Shown piece after piece: positions 37,689 through 45,835 of a stretch of DNA of 64,000 nt; position 1 is the first letter of the stretch; each line of letters starts with the position of its first letter. A program made the translations under genes and the position numbers. The notes under the pieces were generated by a model. It made no database searches and was not told the DNA's origin. It saw only the letters and a program-made list of their open reading frames with translations. The DNA is from Microbacterium proteolyticum (GTDB lineage: Bacteria; Actinomycetota; Actinomycetes; Actinomycetales; Microbacteriaceae): positions 558,001 through 622,000 of the forward strand of contig NZ_JACHXY010000002.1 of the NCBI RefSeq assembly GCF_014192415.1, written 5' to 3'.

Positions 37689-38257
37689 CCGACACGCGTC
37701 GGCGCGCCGCGTGGGCGACGACAGGGGCGCTCCTCGCTGCGGTGGTGCTCACCGCCTGCACCGGCCCCGCGCCGGAAGCCGTGCCGAGCGTCGCCGAGTC
37801 CGCGGCGGGCCCCACCATCGAGGCACCCGAGACGACGGCGACACCGGCGTCCGAGACGCCCGACCCGACGTGCGAGAACATCATCCCGCAGGCGACCGCC
37901 GACGACTTCACGAGCATCGGCTGGGTCACGCAGCAGGAGCCCTTCCGCATCGGTGCGATCGAGCTCGAGGACGGCATCCAGTGCAAATGGGGCGATCAGA
38001 AGATCGCGTCCGACCGCGTCCAGATCTTCGGGTGGGCCCCGATCGACGAGGCCACGGCGGCCACGGCGCAGAAAGAGCTCGTGGCCTCCGGCTGGAAGGT
38101 CGAACTCGAGGACGACGGCACTTATGTCACCGAGAACCCGGAATGGCTCGGTGGTCGTGGCGTCGACGGATACGGCCTGACCTACTTCTTCGGCGACGGC
38201 TTCGTGAAACTCGCCGACACGCGGCAGAGCCTGATTCTCGTCGACACCCCGCGATGA
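37685..38257 (+). CDS. Putative lipoprotein, 190 aa
   Basis: The signal has a basic start (VTDTRRRAA), hydrophobic core (TTGALLAAVVLTAC) and lipobox LTAC with the lipidated Cys near residue 25. A Thr/Pro/Glu-rich linker of about 35 residues leads to a compact domain with a conserved-looking pair of cysteines (PTCENIIP and IQCKWGD). It is translationally coupled to hisN. Function unknown. Confidence 0.82.
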   Translation: MTDTRRRAAWATTGALLAAVVLTACTGPAPEAVPSVAESAAGPTIEAPETTATPASETPDPTCENIIPQATADDFTSIGWVTQQEPFRIGAIELEDGIQCKWGDQKIASDRVQIFGWAPIDEATAATAQKELVASGWKVELEDDGTYVTENPEWLGGRGVDGYGLTYFFGDGFVKLADTRQSLILVDTPR

Positions 38258-38282
38258 CCGTCGGGGCGCCCGCCCCCTCGGT

Positions 38283-38549
38283 TCAGCGGTACGGGTTGAC
38301 AGCCGCGGAATCCCGAGCCGCGGCGAAGCCCTCGTCCCATGCGTCGCCGCGCGCCTCGACGGAGCGCCACAGTTCGTCGGCACGCAGCACGCGCGCGGCG
38401 AACGCGACCCATTCATTCCATCCCGCGGTGATCCCGGATGCCGCGTCGACGGCGTCGCCGCGCGACGCGGCGGTCCAGGTGGAGGCGTCGGGCGTGGGAG
38501 CCAGGTGGAAGGGGCCGACGTCGATGCGGAGCGCGCGGGGGTCAGGCAT
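38283..38549 (-). CDS. Small soluble protein, 88 aa
   Basis: Rich in Ala, Trp and Arg, with no signal or membrane segment; it reads like a compact helical domain (WNEWVAFAARVLRADELWRS). A TAGCGT box ends six bases before the ATG, supporting expression. It is convergent with the lipoprotein gene and divergent from yaeQ. Not recognised. Confidence 0.6.
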   Translation of the reverse strand: MPDPRALRIDVGPFHLAPTPDASTWTAASRGDAVDAASGITAGWNEWVAFAARVLRADELWRSVEARGDAWDEGFAAARDSAAVNPYR

Positions 38550-38555
38550 GCTCCG

Positions 38556-38561
38556 ACGCTA
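38556..38561 (-). promoter_or_regulatory. -10 box of the 88-aa protein
   Basis: TAGCGT on the reverse strand, six bases before the ATG. Confidence 0.5.
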
Positions 38562-38618
38562 GACGCCCCCGCGGGGCCGGAACAAGCGTCACCGCCGCTC
38601 GAGGGACCCCTGCTCGCG

Positions 38619-38624
38619 TAGGCT
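38619..38624 (+). promoter_or_regulatory. -10 box of yaeQ
   Basis: TAGGCT, eight bases before the GTG at 38633. Confidence 0.5.
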
Positions 38625-38632
38625 CGACCCTC

Positions 38633-39172
38633 GTGGCTATCGGCTCGACCATTCACACCTTCACGGTGCAGCTATCCGACGTCGATCGCGGCGTGTACGA
38701 CGAGCTGCAGCTGCGGGTCGCTCGGCATCCATCCGAGACCGCGCCCTACATGCTCACCCGCGTGCTGGCGTACTGCCTCGAGTACGAGGAGGGCATCGGC
38801 TTCAGCGAGGGCGTCGCCGCCACCGACGAACCGGCCGTCATGGTCAGGGACCTCACCGGAGCGCTCGTGGCGTGGATCGAGGTCGGCGCACCGGATGCCG
38901 CACGGCTCCACACTGGCAGCATGAAGGCCGAGCGCGTCGCCGTCTACACCCACCGCGACCCCGACAAGGTCTCGGCGGTCTGGGCGGGCAAGCGCATCCA
39001 CCGGGCCGACGAGGTGCTGCTGCACAGCTTCGACCCCGGGTTCATCGAGCGCGTGGCCGAGGGTCTCGAGCGCCGCAGCACCGCCACTCTGACCCGCACC
39101 GAGGGTCGCGTGTACTTCGAGCTCAACGACGTCTCGGGGGAGAGCGACATCCACACCCGCAGCGCCGGCTGA
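38633..39172 (+). CDS. YaeQ family protein
   Basis: A 179-residue match to the YaeQ family: VDRGVYDELQLRVARHPSET near the start, RVLAYCLEYEEGIGFSEGV, VAWIEVGAPDAARLHTGSMK and VAVYTHRDPDKVSAVW. The fold resembles PD-(D/E)xK nucleases, but YaeQ proteins have no settled activity; in E. coli the gene was tied to suppression of rfaH loss. It starts with GTG at 38633, eight bases after a TAGGCT box. Its transcript shares a strong terminator with the convergent ssrA. Confidence 0.9.
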   Translation: MAIGSTIHTFTVQLSDVDRGVYDELQLRVARHPSETAPYMLTRVLAYCLEYEEGIGFSEGVAATDEPAVMVRDLTGALVAWIEVGAPDAARLHTGSMKAERVAVYTHRDPDKVSAVWAGKRIHRADEVLLHSFDPGFIERVAEGLERRSTATLTRTEGRVYFELNDVSGESDIHTRSAG

Positions 39173-39281
39173 GTCGACGCGGCGCGGCTCGAGCGAGCAC
39201 CACGCGGCCTGAGCGAACGCGGGCGCATGCGGGGCGCCTGCTCGACCGTCGGAGCGGGTAGGGCGCAGACGGGTGGCCGAC

Positions 39282-39335
39282 ACGCAAGAAGCCCCCACCC
39301 CTGCCGAAACGGGCGGGAGCGGGGGCTTCTTGCGT
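39282..39335. terminator. Terminator shared by ssrA and yaeQ
   Basis: A perfect 15-bp stem, ACGCAAGAAGCCCCC (39282-39296) with GGGGGCTTCTTGCGT (39321-39335), and a 24-nt loop. It sits 24 bp beyond the tmRNA 3' end. Confidence 0.85.
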
Positions 39336-39359
39336 GCAACTCTTCGTGACAACGGCTCG

Positions 39360-39727
39360 TGGAGCTGGGGGGAATCGAACCCCCGTCCAACGCTGGGTCT
39401 CCGCGTTTTCTCCGGGCGCAGTCTGTGCAGACGTTCTACTCGGCTCCGACCTTTGTCACAGACACCTAAGTCGACGAGCCCAGCCTGGGAAAAGTCCCGC
39501 GTGACGTCCAGACGCCGTCACACAGCAAGACCCCTAAATGACGCCAGAATCCGTGGCGGGGTCACACACGGTCTGACGGACTATCGGGCTCGCTTACGCA
39601 GCGAGGGCGAAGTCAGTGCGCTTAGCATCGGCACTTATTGTTTTGCAGGGAGCGTTTACGAGATAACCCCACATCCTCGGCCCGCTTTCTCGCGGGTTCG
39701 CAGGCGCTGTCGAAACCGATCAGCCCC
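39360..39727 (-). ncRNA. ssrA: Transfer-messenger RNA
   Basis: The reverse strand has the tRNA-like ends (5' GGGGCTGATCGGTTTCGACA, 3' GGGTTCGATTCCCCCCAGCT then CCA-less ACGA) of a one-piece tmRNA of about 368 nt. The tag frame runs from GCC at 39632 to a TAA at 39594-39596 and encodes ADAKRTDFALAA, with the alanine-rich C-terminus recognised by ClpXP. CCA must be added after transcription. It rescues ribosomes stalled on broken mRNAs, with SmpB encoded 860 bp away. Confidence 0.96.
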
Positions 39728-39863
39728 GTGAACTCCGTGAAGGAGCGGCCGTTGTCACGCTGTTGAGTTACCACCTCGGATGCGCAAGCACCCGAGCATG
39801 TCAGTCTACAACGGATCGCGGGGCGCCGTGATTCCCTCCCCCTGAGGCACGACGCCCTTCGCG

Positions 39864-39869
39864 TAGGCT
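39864..39869 (+). promoter_or_regulatory. -10 box of the SIMPL-domain gene
   Basis: TAGGCT, six bases before the ATG at 39876. Confidence 0.55.
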
Positions 39870-39875
39870 CGCCGC

Positions 39876-40532
39876 ATGAGCGACGTCGTCATCACCGTCC
39901 GAGGCGAGAGCAACTCGCGTGTCCGCGCCGAAGAGGCAGCGGTGCGCGTCACCGTCTCCACCGACGGCCCCACGCGGGGTCCCGTCGTCGAACGGGCGCA
40001 GGAACGCGCTTCGACCGTGCAAGACGGTCTGGTCGCCCACCTCCGCTCCGGCGAGGTGTCGGAGTGGTCGAGCGCCCGCGTCTCGGTCTGGTCGGACCGC
40101 CCGTGGAACAACGAGGGCGCGCAGCTGCCCCTCGTGCACCACGCCAGCGTCGAGCTGTCGGCCACCTTCACCGACGCCGGTGCGCTGTCGTGGTGGCTCG
40201 GCGACGTCGCCGAGTCGGACGACGTGCAGGTCACGGCCGTGGAGTGGCGCCTCTCCCCCGACACGCGCGCCCGGGTGGAGCGCGAGGTCGCCGCCGGCGC
40301 GGTTCACGTGGCCGTCGAGCGCGCGACGGCTTACGCCGACGCGCTGGGCCTCGCGTCGGTCGCGGCGGTCGAGATCGCCGACGTCGGCTTGCTCGGAGGC
40401 CGCCCCGAGTCGCCCGCGCCGATGGGCGCACGATTGATGGCCGCCAGTGCCGACAGCGGTCCGTCCTTCAGCCTGCAGCCGCCCGAGATCGTCGTGACGT
40501 CGGTGGTGGAGGGGCGCTTCCGGGCCGAGTGA
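39876..40532 (+). CDS. SIMPL-domain (DUF541) protein
   Basis: A 218-residue protein starting VVITVRGESNSRVRAEEAAV, the beta-strand opening of the SIMPL/DUF541 family, with the AYADALGLASVAAVEIADVG segment typical of its end. Most relatives are periplasmic or secreted, yet no signal peptide is seen here, so it is probably cytoplasmic. The function of the family is poorly known. It lies between ssrA and smpB on the opposite strand. Confidence 0.85.
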   Translation: MSDVVITVRGESNSRVRAEEAAVRVTVSTDGPTRGPVVERAQERASTVQDGLVAHLRSGEVSEWSSARVSVWSDRPWNNEGAQLPLVHHASVELSATFTDAGALSWWLGDVAESDDVQVTAVEWRLSPDTRARVEREVAAGAVHVAVERATAYADALGLASVAAVEIADVGLLGGRPESPAPMGARLMAASADSGPSFSLQPPEIVVTSVVEGRFRAE

Positions 40533-40543
40533 CCCGACGGCAT

Positions 40544-40558
40544 CGGTCCGGAGGACCG
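40544..40558. terminator. Short hairpin between SIMPL gene and smpB
   Basis: CGGTCC-GGA-GGACCG, 6-bp stem and 3-nt loop, between two convergent stops. Weak but well placed. Confidence 0.4.
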
Positions 40559-40584
40559 CACGCCCCGACGGCGCTCGAGGGCTG

Positions 40585-41061
40585 TCAGTCGCCCAGGCGG
40601 TTCTTCGTGCGCATCGCCCGCTCCGCCTCGCGCTTGTCTTCGCGCTCGCGGATCGTCTGACGCTTCTCGAACTCGCGCTTGCCCTTCGCCACCGCGATCT
40701 CGACCTTGGCCCGCCCGTCGAGGAAGTACAGCCGCAGCGGGACGAGGGTGTAGCCACCCGCCGACACGGCGTGCGAGAGCTTGATGATCTCTTCTTTGTG
40801 CAGCAGCAGCTTGCGGGTGCGCTTGGCGGAGTGGTTCGTCCAGTGCCCCTGCGAGTACTCGGGGATGTGCACCGCGTCGAGGAAGGCCTGCCCGCCGTCG
40901 ATGTAGGCGTACCCGTCGGTCAGATTCGCCCGACCCTGTCGCAGCGACTTCACCTCGGTGCCGGTCAGGATCAGACCGGCTTCGTAGGTCTTCTCGATGG
41001 CGTAGTCGTGACGCGCCTTCTTGTTGGACGCGATGAGCTTTTCACCCTGCTCACGAGGCAT
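40585..41061 (-). CDS. smpB: SsrA-binding protein
   Basis: A 158-residue SmpB. NKKARHDYAIEKTYEAGLIL, the GTEVKSLRQGRANLTDGYAY core and the C-terminal tail (KREFEKRQTIREREDKREAE) that enters the ribosomal mRNA channel are all present. It delivers tmRNA to stalled ribosomes. Last gene of the ftsE-ftsX-smpB run, a common actinobacterial order, and close to ssrA. Confidence 0.98.
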   Translation of the reverse strand: MPREQGEKLIASNKKARHDYAIEKTYEAGLILTGTEVKSLRQGRANLTDGYAYIDGGQAFLDAVHIPEYSQGHWTNHSAKRTRKLLLHKEEIIKLSHAVSAGGYTLVPLRLYFLDGRAKVEIAVAKGKREFEKRQTIREREDKREAERAMRTKNRLGD

Positions 41062-41115
41062 GGTGCCACCTCCTCATGATCATGGGCACACAGAGCCTTA
41101 CAGTTTACCCCACGC

Positions 41116-42033
41116 TCAGGTGCGCAGCCACCGCCGGATGGCGAAGCTCGCGCTGAGCGCGGCGAGCACCACGCCGACGACCACCAGAACCGGGATGACG
41201 AAAGCGACATCGCCGACATCGACCCACGACGTGATGAAGCCGATGCGGTCCCGCAGGTACTGGTTCACTCCGACGCCCACGATGGCCCAGACCGCGACGC
41301 TGGCGAGTGCCGAACCGACCAGCGCGGCGAGCACTCCCTCGACGACGAACGGCGTCTGGATGAAGCGGTTGGACGCCCCCACGAGCCTCATGATGCCCAG
41401 TTCGCGGCGACGGGCGAACGCCGACAGGCGGATGGTCGTGGCGATCAGCAGCACCGCGGCGATGAGCATGAGACCGGCGATGCCGACGGCGACGTAGGTC
41501 GCGACCGTCAGCGCCTGGAACAACGGCTCGAGATACTGCAGCTGATCCTGGACGTCCTCCACCCCCGTTTGGCCGCTGAACGCCTCGGTGATGACGTCGG
41601 ACTGACTCTGATCCACCAGGTTGATGCTGAAGGTCGCGTTGAACTGGTCGGCCGTGACGACACCGAGGATGTCTTCGGGGAGCTGCTGCTGCGCGTCGGC
41701 GAACACCTCGTCGCTCGTCTGGAACGTGTAATCGCGGATCAGCGGCGCCAGCGCCTGCCCGTCCAGTGTCGCCATCACGTCGTCGATCTGCTGCTGCGTC
41801 GCCGGCTCCCCCGCGCTGCAGGTCGGCACGTTCGACGAAGACGCGCACATGAACACCGCCACCTGGGCACGGTCGGCCCAGTACGACTGCATCTTGCCGA
41901 TCTGCATCTGCATGAGCATCGCCGCACCGACGAAGGTCAGTGAGACGAAGGTGACGAGGATCACCGAGATCACCATCGACGCGTTGCGCCGCAGGCCCGT
42001 GAAGGCCTCCGACAGGATGAGCCCGAACCTCAT
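41116..42033 (-). CDS. ftsX: Cell-division ABC transporter permease FtsX
   Basis: A 305-residue membrane protein. Four helices: one near residues 20-43, then a large extracellular domain (about 45-170) containing a disulfide-capable [10 protein letters not shown], and three C-terminal helices. It starts with [20 protein letters not shown]. With FtsE it activates cell-wall hydrolases at the septum. Start overlaps the ftsE stop by four bases. Confidence 0.96.
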   Translation of the reverse strand: MRFGLILSEAFTGLRRNASMVISVILVTFVSLTFVGAAMLMQMQIGKMQSYWADRAQVAVFMCASSSNVPTCSAGEPATQQQIDDVMATLDGQALAPLIRDYTFQTSDEVFADAQQQLPEDILGVVTADQFNATFSINLVDQSQSDVITEAFSGQTGVEDVQDQLQYLEPLFQALTVATYVAVGIAGLMLIAAVLLIATTIRLSAFARRRELGIMRLVGASNRFIQTPFVVEGVLAALVGSALASVAVWAIVGVGVNQYLRDRIGFITSWVDVGDVAFVIPVLVVVGVVLAALSASFAIRRWLRT

Positions 42034-43094
42034 GACGTGGGCCCCACTTCGTCGTTGCTGCTTGTTCTCTTACCGAGGCCGAGGCGGTCGGCGAGTCCGA
42101 GCTCGTCGACCTGCGGCGTCGTGACCGGGATGAACCCCGTGTTCGTCCCCGGCTCGCGCGACGTCCGGGTGGACTCGTCGTCGGCGGCGTCCGATGCCGG
42201 ACCGGCGGCGGCATCCGGCGCCCGTTCCGCTCGTGGCGCGGCGTCCGGAGCCCGCTCCGCCCGCGGTGCGGTCTCGGCATCCGTCCTCGGGAGGGGCTGC
42301 ACGGGACCGGTGCGACCGGTGACCTCGCGCTGCACCTCGAGCACCGCGGAGAGAGCGGCGACGGCGGCCGCGCCCTTCTCGACCTCGGGAGTCAGGCGCG
42401 GGATGCTGGCGGTGTCGCCGTACCCGCCGCCGCGCTCGTCACGCACCATCTCGCCCCCGCTGAGCTCGATCACTCGACGCTGCATCTGGTCGACGAAACC
42501 GGCCTCGTGCGTGGCCATGACGACGGTCGTGCCGCCGGCGTTGATGCGCGCGAGCAGGCGCATGATGTCGGTGGATGTGCCGGGGTCGAGGTTTCCGGTC
42601 GGCTCGTCGGCGAGCAGCACCTGAGGACGGTTGACCAGGGCGCGAGCGATCGCGACACGCTGCTGCTCCCCACCCGACAGCTCGTGCGGAAGGCGCTTCT
42701 CCTTACCGTCGAGGCCGACGAGCGCGAGGACCTCGGGGACGGCCTGCTGGATGAATCCACGCGACGACCCGGTCACCTGGAGCGTGAACGCGACGTTCTG
42801 GAACACGGTCTTGTTCGGCAGAAGGCGGAAGTCCTGGAAGACCGAACCGATCTCGCGACGGAAGTAGGGCACCTTGCGGTTGGACAGAGTGCGCAGGTCG
42901 CGACCGAGCACGACCACGCGCCCCTCGCTGGGCGTCTCGGCGCGCAGGATGAGCTGCAGGCACGACGACTTACCCGACCCCGATGCACCCACGAGGAAGA
43001 CGAACTCCCCGCGCTGCACTTCGAAGTCGACGGCGCTGAGGGCGGGCTTCGCGGTGCCGCGATACCGCTTGGTGACATTTTCGAACCGGATCAT
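42030..43094 (-). CDS. ftsE: Cell-division ATPase FtsE with a long C-terminal extension
   Basis: A 354-residue ABC ATPase. Walker [13 protein letters not shown] (about residues 34-45), signature [15 protein letters not shown], Walker [13 protein letters not shown], and switch histidine in MATHEAG. The usual FtsE is about 230 residues; here about 120 more follow, rich in Ala, Pro, Arg and Glu. They include a duplicated decapeptide [10 protein letters not shown] (near 42211-42275), which is disordered and unlike the rest. A TAGGCT box ends nine bases before the ATG. It is first in the operon with ftsX and smpB. Confidence 0.95.
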   Translation of the reverse strand: MIRFENVTKRYRGTAKPALSAVDFEVQRGEFVFLVGASGSGKSSCLQLILRAETPSEGRVVVLGRDLRTLSNRKVPYFRREIGSVFQDFRLLPNKTVFQNVAFTLQVTGSSRGFIQQAVPEVLALVGLDGKEKRLPHELSGGEQQRVAIARALVNRPQVLLADEPTGNLDPGTSTDIMRLLARINAGGTTVVMATHEAGFVDQMQRRVIELSGGEMVRDERGGGYGDTASIPRLTPEVEKGAAAVAALSAVLEVQREVTGRTGPVQPLPRTDAETAPRAERAPDAAPRAERAPDAAAGPASDAADDESTRTSREPGTNTGFIPVTTPQVDELGLADRLGLGKRTSSNDEVGPTS

Positions 43095-43103
43095 GGCTCG
43101 ATG

Positions 43104-43109
43104 AGCCTA
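43104..43109 (-). promoter_or_regulatory. -10 box of ftsE
   Basis: TAGGCT on the reverse strand, nine bases before the ATG. Confidence 0.5.
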
Positions 43110-43159
43110 AGCGCGGGCCCGGGGCACGCCGTCAGGACGCGCCGTGTCGCGAAACGAGA

Positions 43160-43200
43160 GAACCCTGTGGATGCCGGTCTCCACGGCATCCACAGGGTTC
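43160..43200 (-). terminator. Terminator after prfB
   Basis: A perfect 16-bp stem, GAACCCTGTGGATGCC (43160-43175) with GGCATCCACAGGGTTC (43185-43200), and a 9-nt loop. It separates prfB from ftsE. Confidence 0.85.
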
Positions 43201-43215
43201 GTCGTCACGTGCGGG

Positions 43216-44325
43216 TCAGTCGTCTTCTTTGCGCTTGCGCCAGCGGATGCCGGCGGCGATGAGTCCGTCGAGATCGCCGTCGAAGACGACCGCCGGGTTG
43301 CCGACCTCGTACCCCGTGCGCAGGTCTTTCACGAGCTGCTGGCCGTACAGGAAGTAGGAGCGCATCTGGTCGCCCCAGCTCGCGGTGATCGTGCCGGCGA
43401 GCTCCTTCTTCTTGGCTGCTTCTTCTTCGCGCTTGAGCAGGAGCAGGCGCGTCTGCAGCACGCGCATGGCGGCGGCGCGGTTCTGGATCTGCGACTTCTC
43501 GTTCTGCATCGACACGACGAGACCCGTGGGCAGGTGCGTGATGCGCACGGCCGAGTCGGTCGTGTTGACCGACTGTCCGCCCGGTCCCGACGAGCGGAAC
43601 ACGTCGACGCGGATGTCACCCTCGGGCACGTCGACCTCGACGGCTTCTTCCATCACCGGGATGACCTCGACCGCGGCGAAGCTGGTCTGGCGCTTGTCGG
43701 CACCGCCGAAGGGGCTGATGCGCGCGAGGCGGTGGGTGCCCGCCTCGACGGAGAGTGTGCCGTAGGCGTAGGGCACGTCGACCTCGAATGTCGCGGACTT
43801 GATGCCCGCACCCTCGGCGAAGGAGGTGTCCATGACCTTGACGGGGTACTTGTGGCGCTCGCACCACCGCAGGTACATGCGCAGCAGCATCTCGGCGAAG
43901 TCGGTCGCGTCGTCGCCGCCGGCACCGGAGCGGATCGTGACGACGGCGGAGCGCGGGTCGTACTCGCCGTCGAGGAGGGTCTGCACCTCGAGCTGACCGA
44001 TCACGTCTTTCAGCGCGGCGAGCTCCCGACGGGCTTCGTCGGCCGCGTCGTCGTCATCCATCTCGATCGCGAGACCGACGAGCACCTCGAGGTCGTCGAG
44101 ACGCTGCGCGATCTCCGAGACGCGCTTCAGCTCCGCCTGCCGGTGGCTGAGACGACTGGTGACCTTCTGGGCGTTGTCGACGTCGTCCCACAGGTCAGGG
44201 GCACCGGCCTCACCGCTGAGGCGTTCGATGTCGGCTGTGAGTGCGTCGACGTCGACCACGGCCTGGATATCGGCGAAGGTCGAGCGCAGCGCCTGGATGT
44301 CGGCGGTCAAATCGAGTTCGAGCAT
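43216..44325 (-). CDS. prfB: Peptide chain release factor 2
   Basis: A 369-residue RF2. The stop-codon recognition SPF motif is in ARISPFGGADKRQTSF and the catalytic GGQ in RSSGPGGQSVNTTDSAVRI. The reading frame is continuous, so the programmed frameshift of E. coli prfB is absent, as usual in actinobacteria. It terminates translation at UGA and UAA. Its -10 box overlaps that of the divergent MFS gene. Confidence 0.98.
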   Translation of the reverse strand: MLELDLTADIQALRSTFADIQAVVDVDALTADIERLSGEAGAPDLWDDVDNAQKVTSRLSHRQAELKRVSEIAQRLDDLEVLVGLAIEMDDDDAADEARRELAALKDVIGQLEVQTLLDGEYDPRSAVVTIRSGAGGDDATDFAEMLLRMYLRWCERHKYPVKVMDTSFAEGAGIKSATFEVDVPYAYGTLSVEAGTHRLARISPFGGADKRQTSFAAVEVIPVMEEAVEVDVPEGDIRVDVFRSSGPGGQSVNTTDSAVRITHLPTGLVVSMQNEKSQIQNRAAAMRVLQTRLLLLKREEEAAKKKELAGTITASWGDQMRSYFLYGQQLVKDLRTGYEVGNPAVVFDGDLDGLIAAGIRWRKRKEDD

Positions 44326-44334
44326 TTGGCATCC

Positions 44335-44344
44335 AGCCTATCGT
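44335..44344. promoter_or_regulatory. Overlapping divergent -10 boxes of prfB and the MFS gene
   Basis: AGCCTATCGT holds TAGGCT on the reverse strand (44335-44340, nine bases before the prfB ATG) and TATCGT on the forward strand (44339-44344, seven bases before GTG 44352). The boxes share two bases, so the promoters cannot be melted independently, and each -35 region must lie in or next to the opposite coding sequence. Confidence 0.55.
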
Positions 44345-44351
44345 GGACACG

Positions 44352-45632
44352 GTGACAGCCGACTCTCCCCGGAACGTGCTGGTGCGCTTCGCGCCGATGA
44401 TCTACGGACCCACCCTGCTCTTCGCGGTCGGGGAAGGCGCGGTCATCCCCCTGATCCCCGTGATCGCCGACCGACTCGGTGCCGACGTCGCCCTCGCCGC
44501 CCTGGTCGCCGCCGCCCTCGTCGTCGGCCAGCTGTGCGGCAACATCCCCGCCGGGTGGGCCGTCGCCCGTTTCGGCGAGCGCGTCACGATGGGCGTCGCC
44601 GGCATCGTCGTGCTGGCCGGCCTCGTCGGCATCGTCTTCGCCTCGTCCCTGGCCGTGTTCGCGGCGGCGGTGTTCCTCATCGGCTTCTGCGCGGCGGCGT
44701 TCGCGCTGGCCCGCCACTCGTTCATGACGACGCGCGTGCCGCTGCATTTCCGCGCCCGGGCGCTGTCGCTGCTGGGCGGAACTTTCCGGGCGGGGATGTT
44801 CGTCGGGCCGTTCATCTCCGCGGCGCTGTTGGGCATCTTCGGCGACGAAACGGCATCCGTGGTCTTCTTCGCCGTGTGCCAGGTCGCGACGATCCTGCTG
44901 GTGTTCTTCGGCCCCGACCCCGAGAGGGCCGTGCCCGTCGGGGTGGGCTCGACGCAGCGGCCACCCGTCAGGGCCGGGGAGGCGGAGGACAGCGGCGAGC
45001 CGGTCACCGGGTCCATCCCCACGATCGAACGGGCCGGCGTGTTCCGCACGATGTGGCGTTTCCGCGGCGTGCTCGCGCGGCTCGGGCTCGCGGCGGCCTC
45101 CCTGTCGGCAGTGCGCTCGGCGCGCCAGGTGGTCCTCCCCCTGTGGGGGGTGTCGCTGGGGCTGGATGCCGGCACGATCGCGGTGGTGGTGGGCGTGTCC
45201 GGGGCGATCGACTTCGCCCTGTTCTACGCCAGCGGGCAGGTGATGGACCGCTTCGGACGGCTGTGGGCGGCACTGCCCGCAATGATCCTCATGGGCGCGG
45301 GATTCGTCGCGCTGTCGTTCACGCACGATCTGAGCTCCGCAGCCATGTGGTACGCGATGTTCGCCGCCGTGCTCGGCGTGGGCAACGGCCTCTCGAGCGG
45401 CATCCTGCTCACCCTCGGAGCCGACATCGCACCCCCTACCGAGCCTGCTGCCTTCCTCGGATCGTGGCGGACATTGACGGATGCCGGCGGCGCGGTGGCA
45501 CCGGTGCTCGTGTCGGCGCTCACGGCGGTGGCGTCGCTCTCGGTCGGGGTGGGCGCGATGGGCGCGATCGCGGTGTTCGGCGCCGTCGGCTTCATCAGGT
45601 GGGTACCGCGATACGTTCCGCGCACGCGGTGA
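44352..45632 (+). CDS. MFS transporter
   Basis: A 426-residue, 12-helix protein with EGAVIPLIPVIADRLGADVA in helix 1 and motif A AVARFGERVTMGVAG. A charged central loop near residue 210 and a second-half SGQVMDRFGRLWAALPAMIL follow. Relatives include drug and sugar exporters; the substrate is unknown. I chose GTG 44352 because it lies seven bases from a TATCGT box. An in-frame GTG at 44343 is inside that box and would leave no promoter spacing. Confidence 0.88.
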   Translation: MTADSPRNVLVRFAPMIYGPTLLFAVGEGAVIPLIPVIADRLGADVALAALVAAALVVGQLCGNIPAGWAVARFGERVTMGVAGIVVLAGLVGIVFASSLAVFAAAVFLIGFCAAAFALARHSFMTTRVPLHFRARALSLLGGTFRAGMFVGPFISAALLGIFGDETASVVFFAVCQVATILLVFFGPDPERAVPVGVGSTQRPPVRAGEAEDSGEPVTGSIPTIERAGVFRTMWRFRGVLARLGLAAASLSAVRSARQVVLPLWGVSLGLDAGTIAVVVGVSGAIDFALFYASGQVMDRFGRLWAALPAMILMGAGFVALSFTHDLSSAAMWYAMFAAVLGVGNGLSSGILLTLGADIAPPTEPAAFLGSWRTLTDAGGAVAPVLVSALTAVASLSVGVGAMGAIAVFGAVGFIRWVPRYVPRTR

Positions 45633-45835
45633 GGCGTCGGAAACAGTTCAGGGTCACCCGGCATCGGCATGCCCAAAACACAGGTTCACAGGTTTCCGTG
45701 CCGTAAACATTCCGGAAATCGATGGCGAATGCTCAGCTATCCGATAAGAATCGAAGCGTGTTCGCCTCCTCGGGCGGACGCATCGTTCCCCCTGGATGAT
45801 GCGGGCGTCGCCGCCCGCAGAGAGGTGCATTCACC

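Noticed and set aside
43216..44325. Programmed frameshift in prfB
   Set aside because: The frame is continuous from the ATG with no internal stop, so no frameshift is needed.
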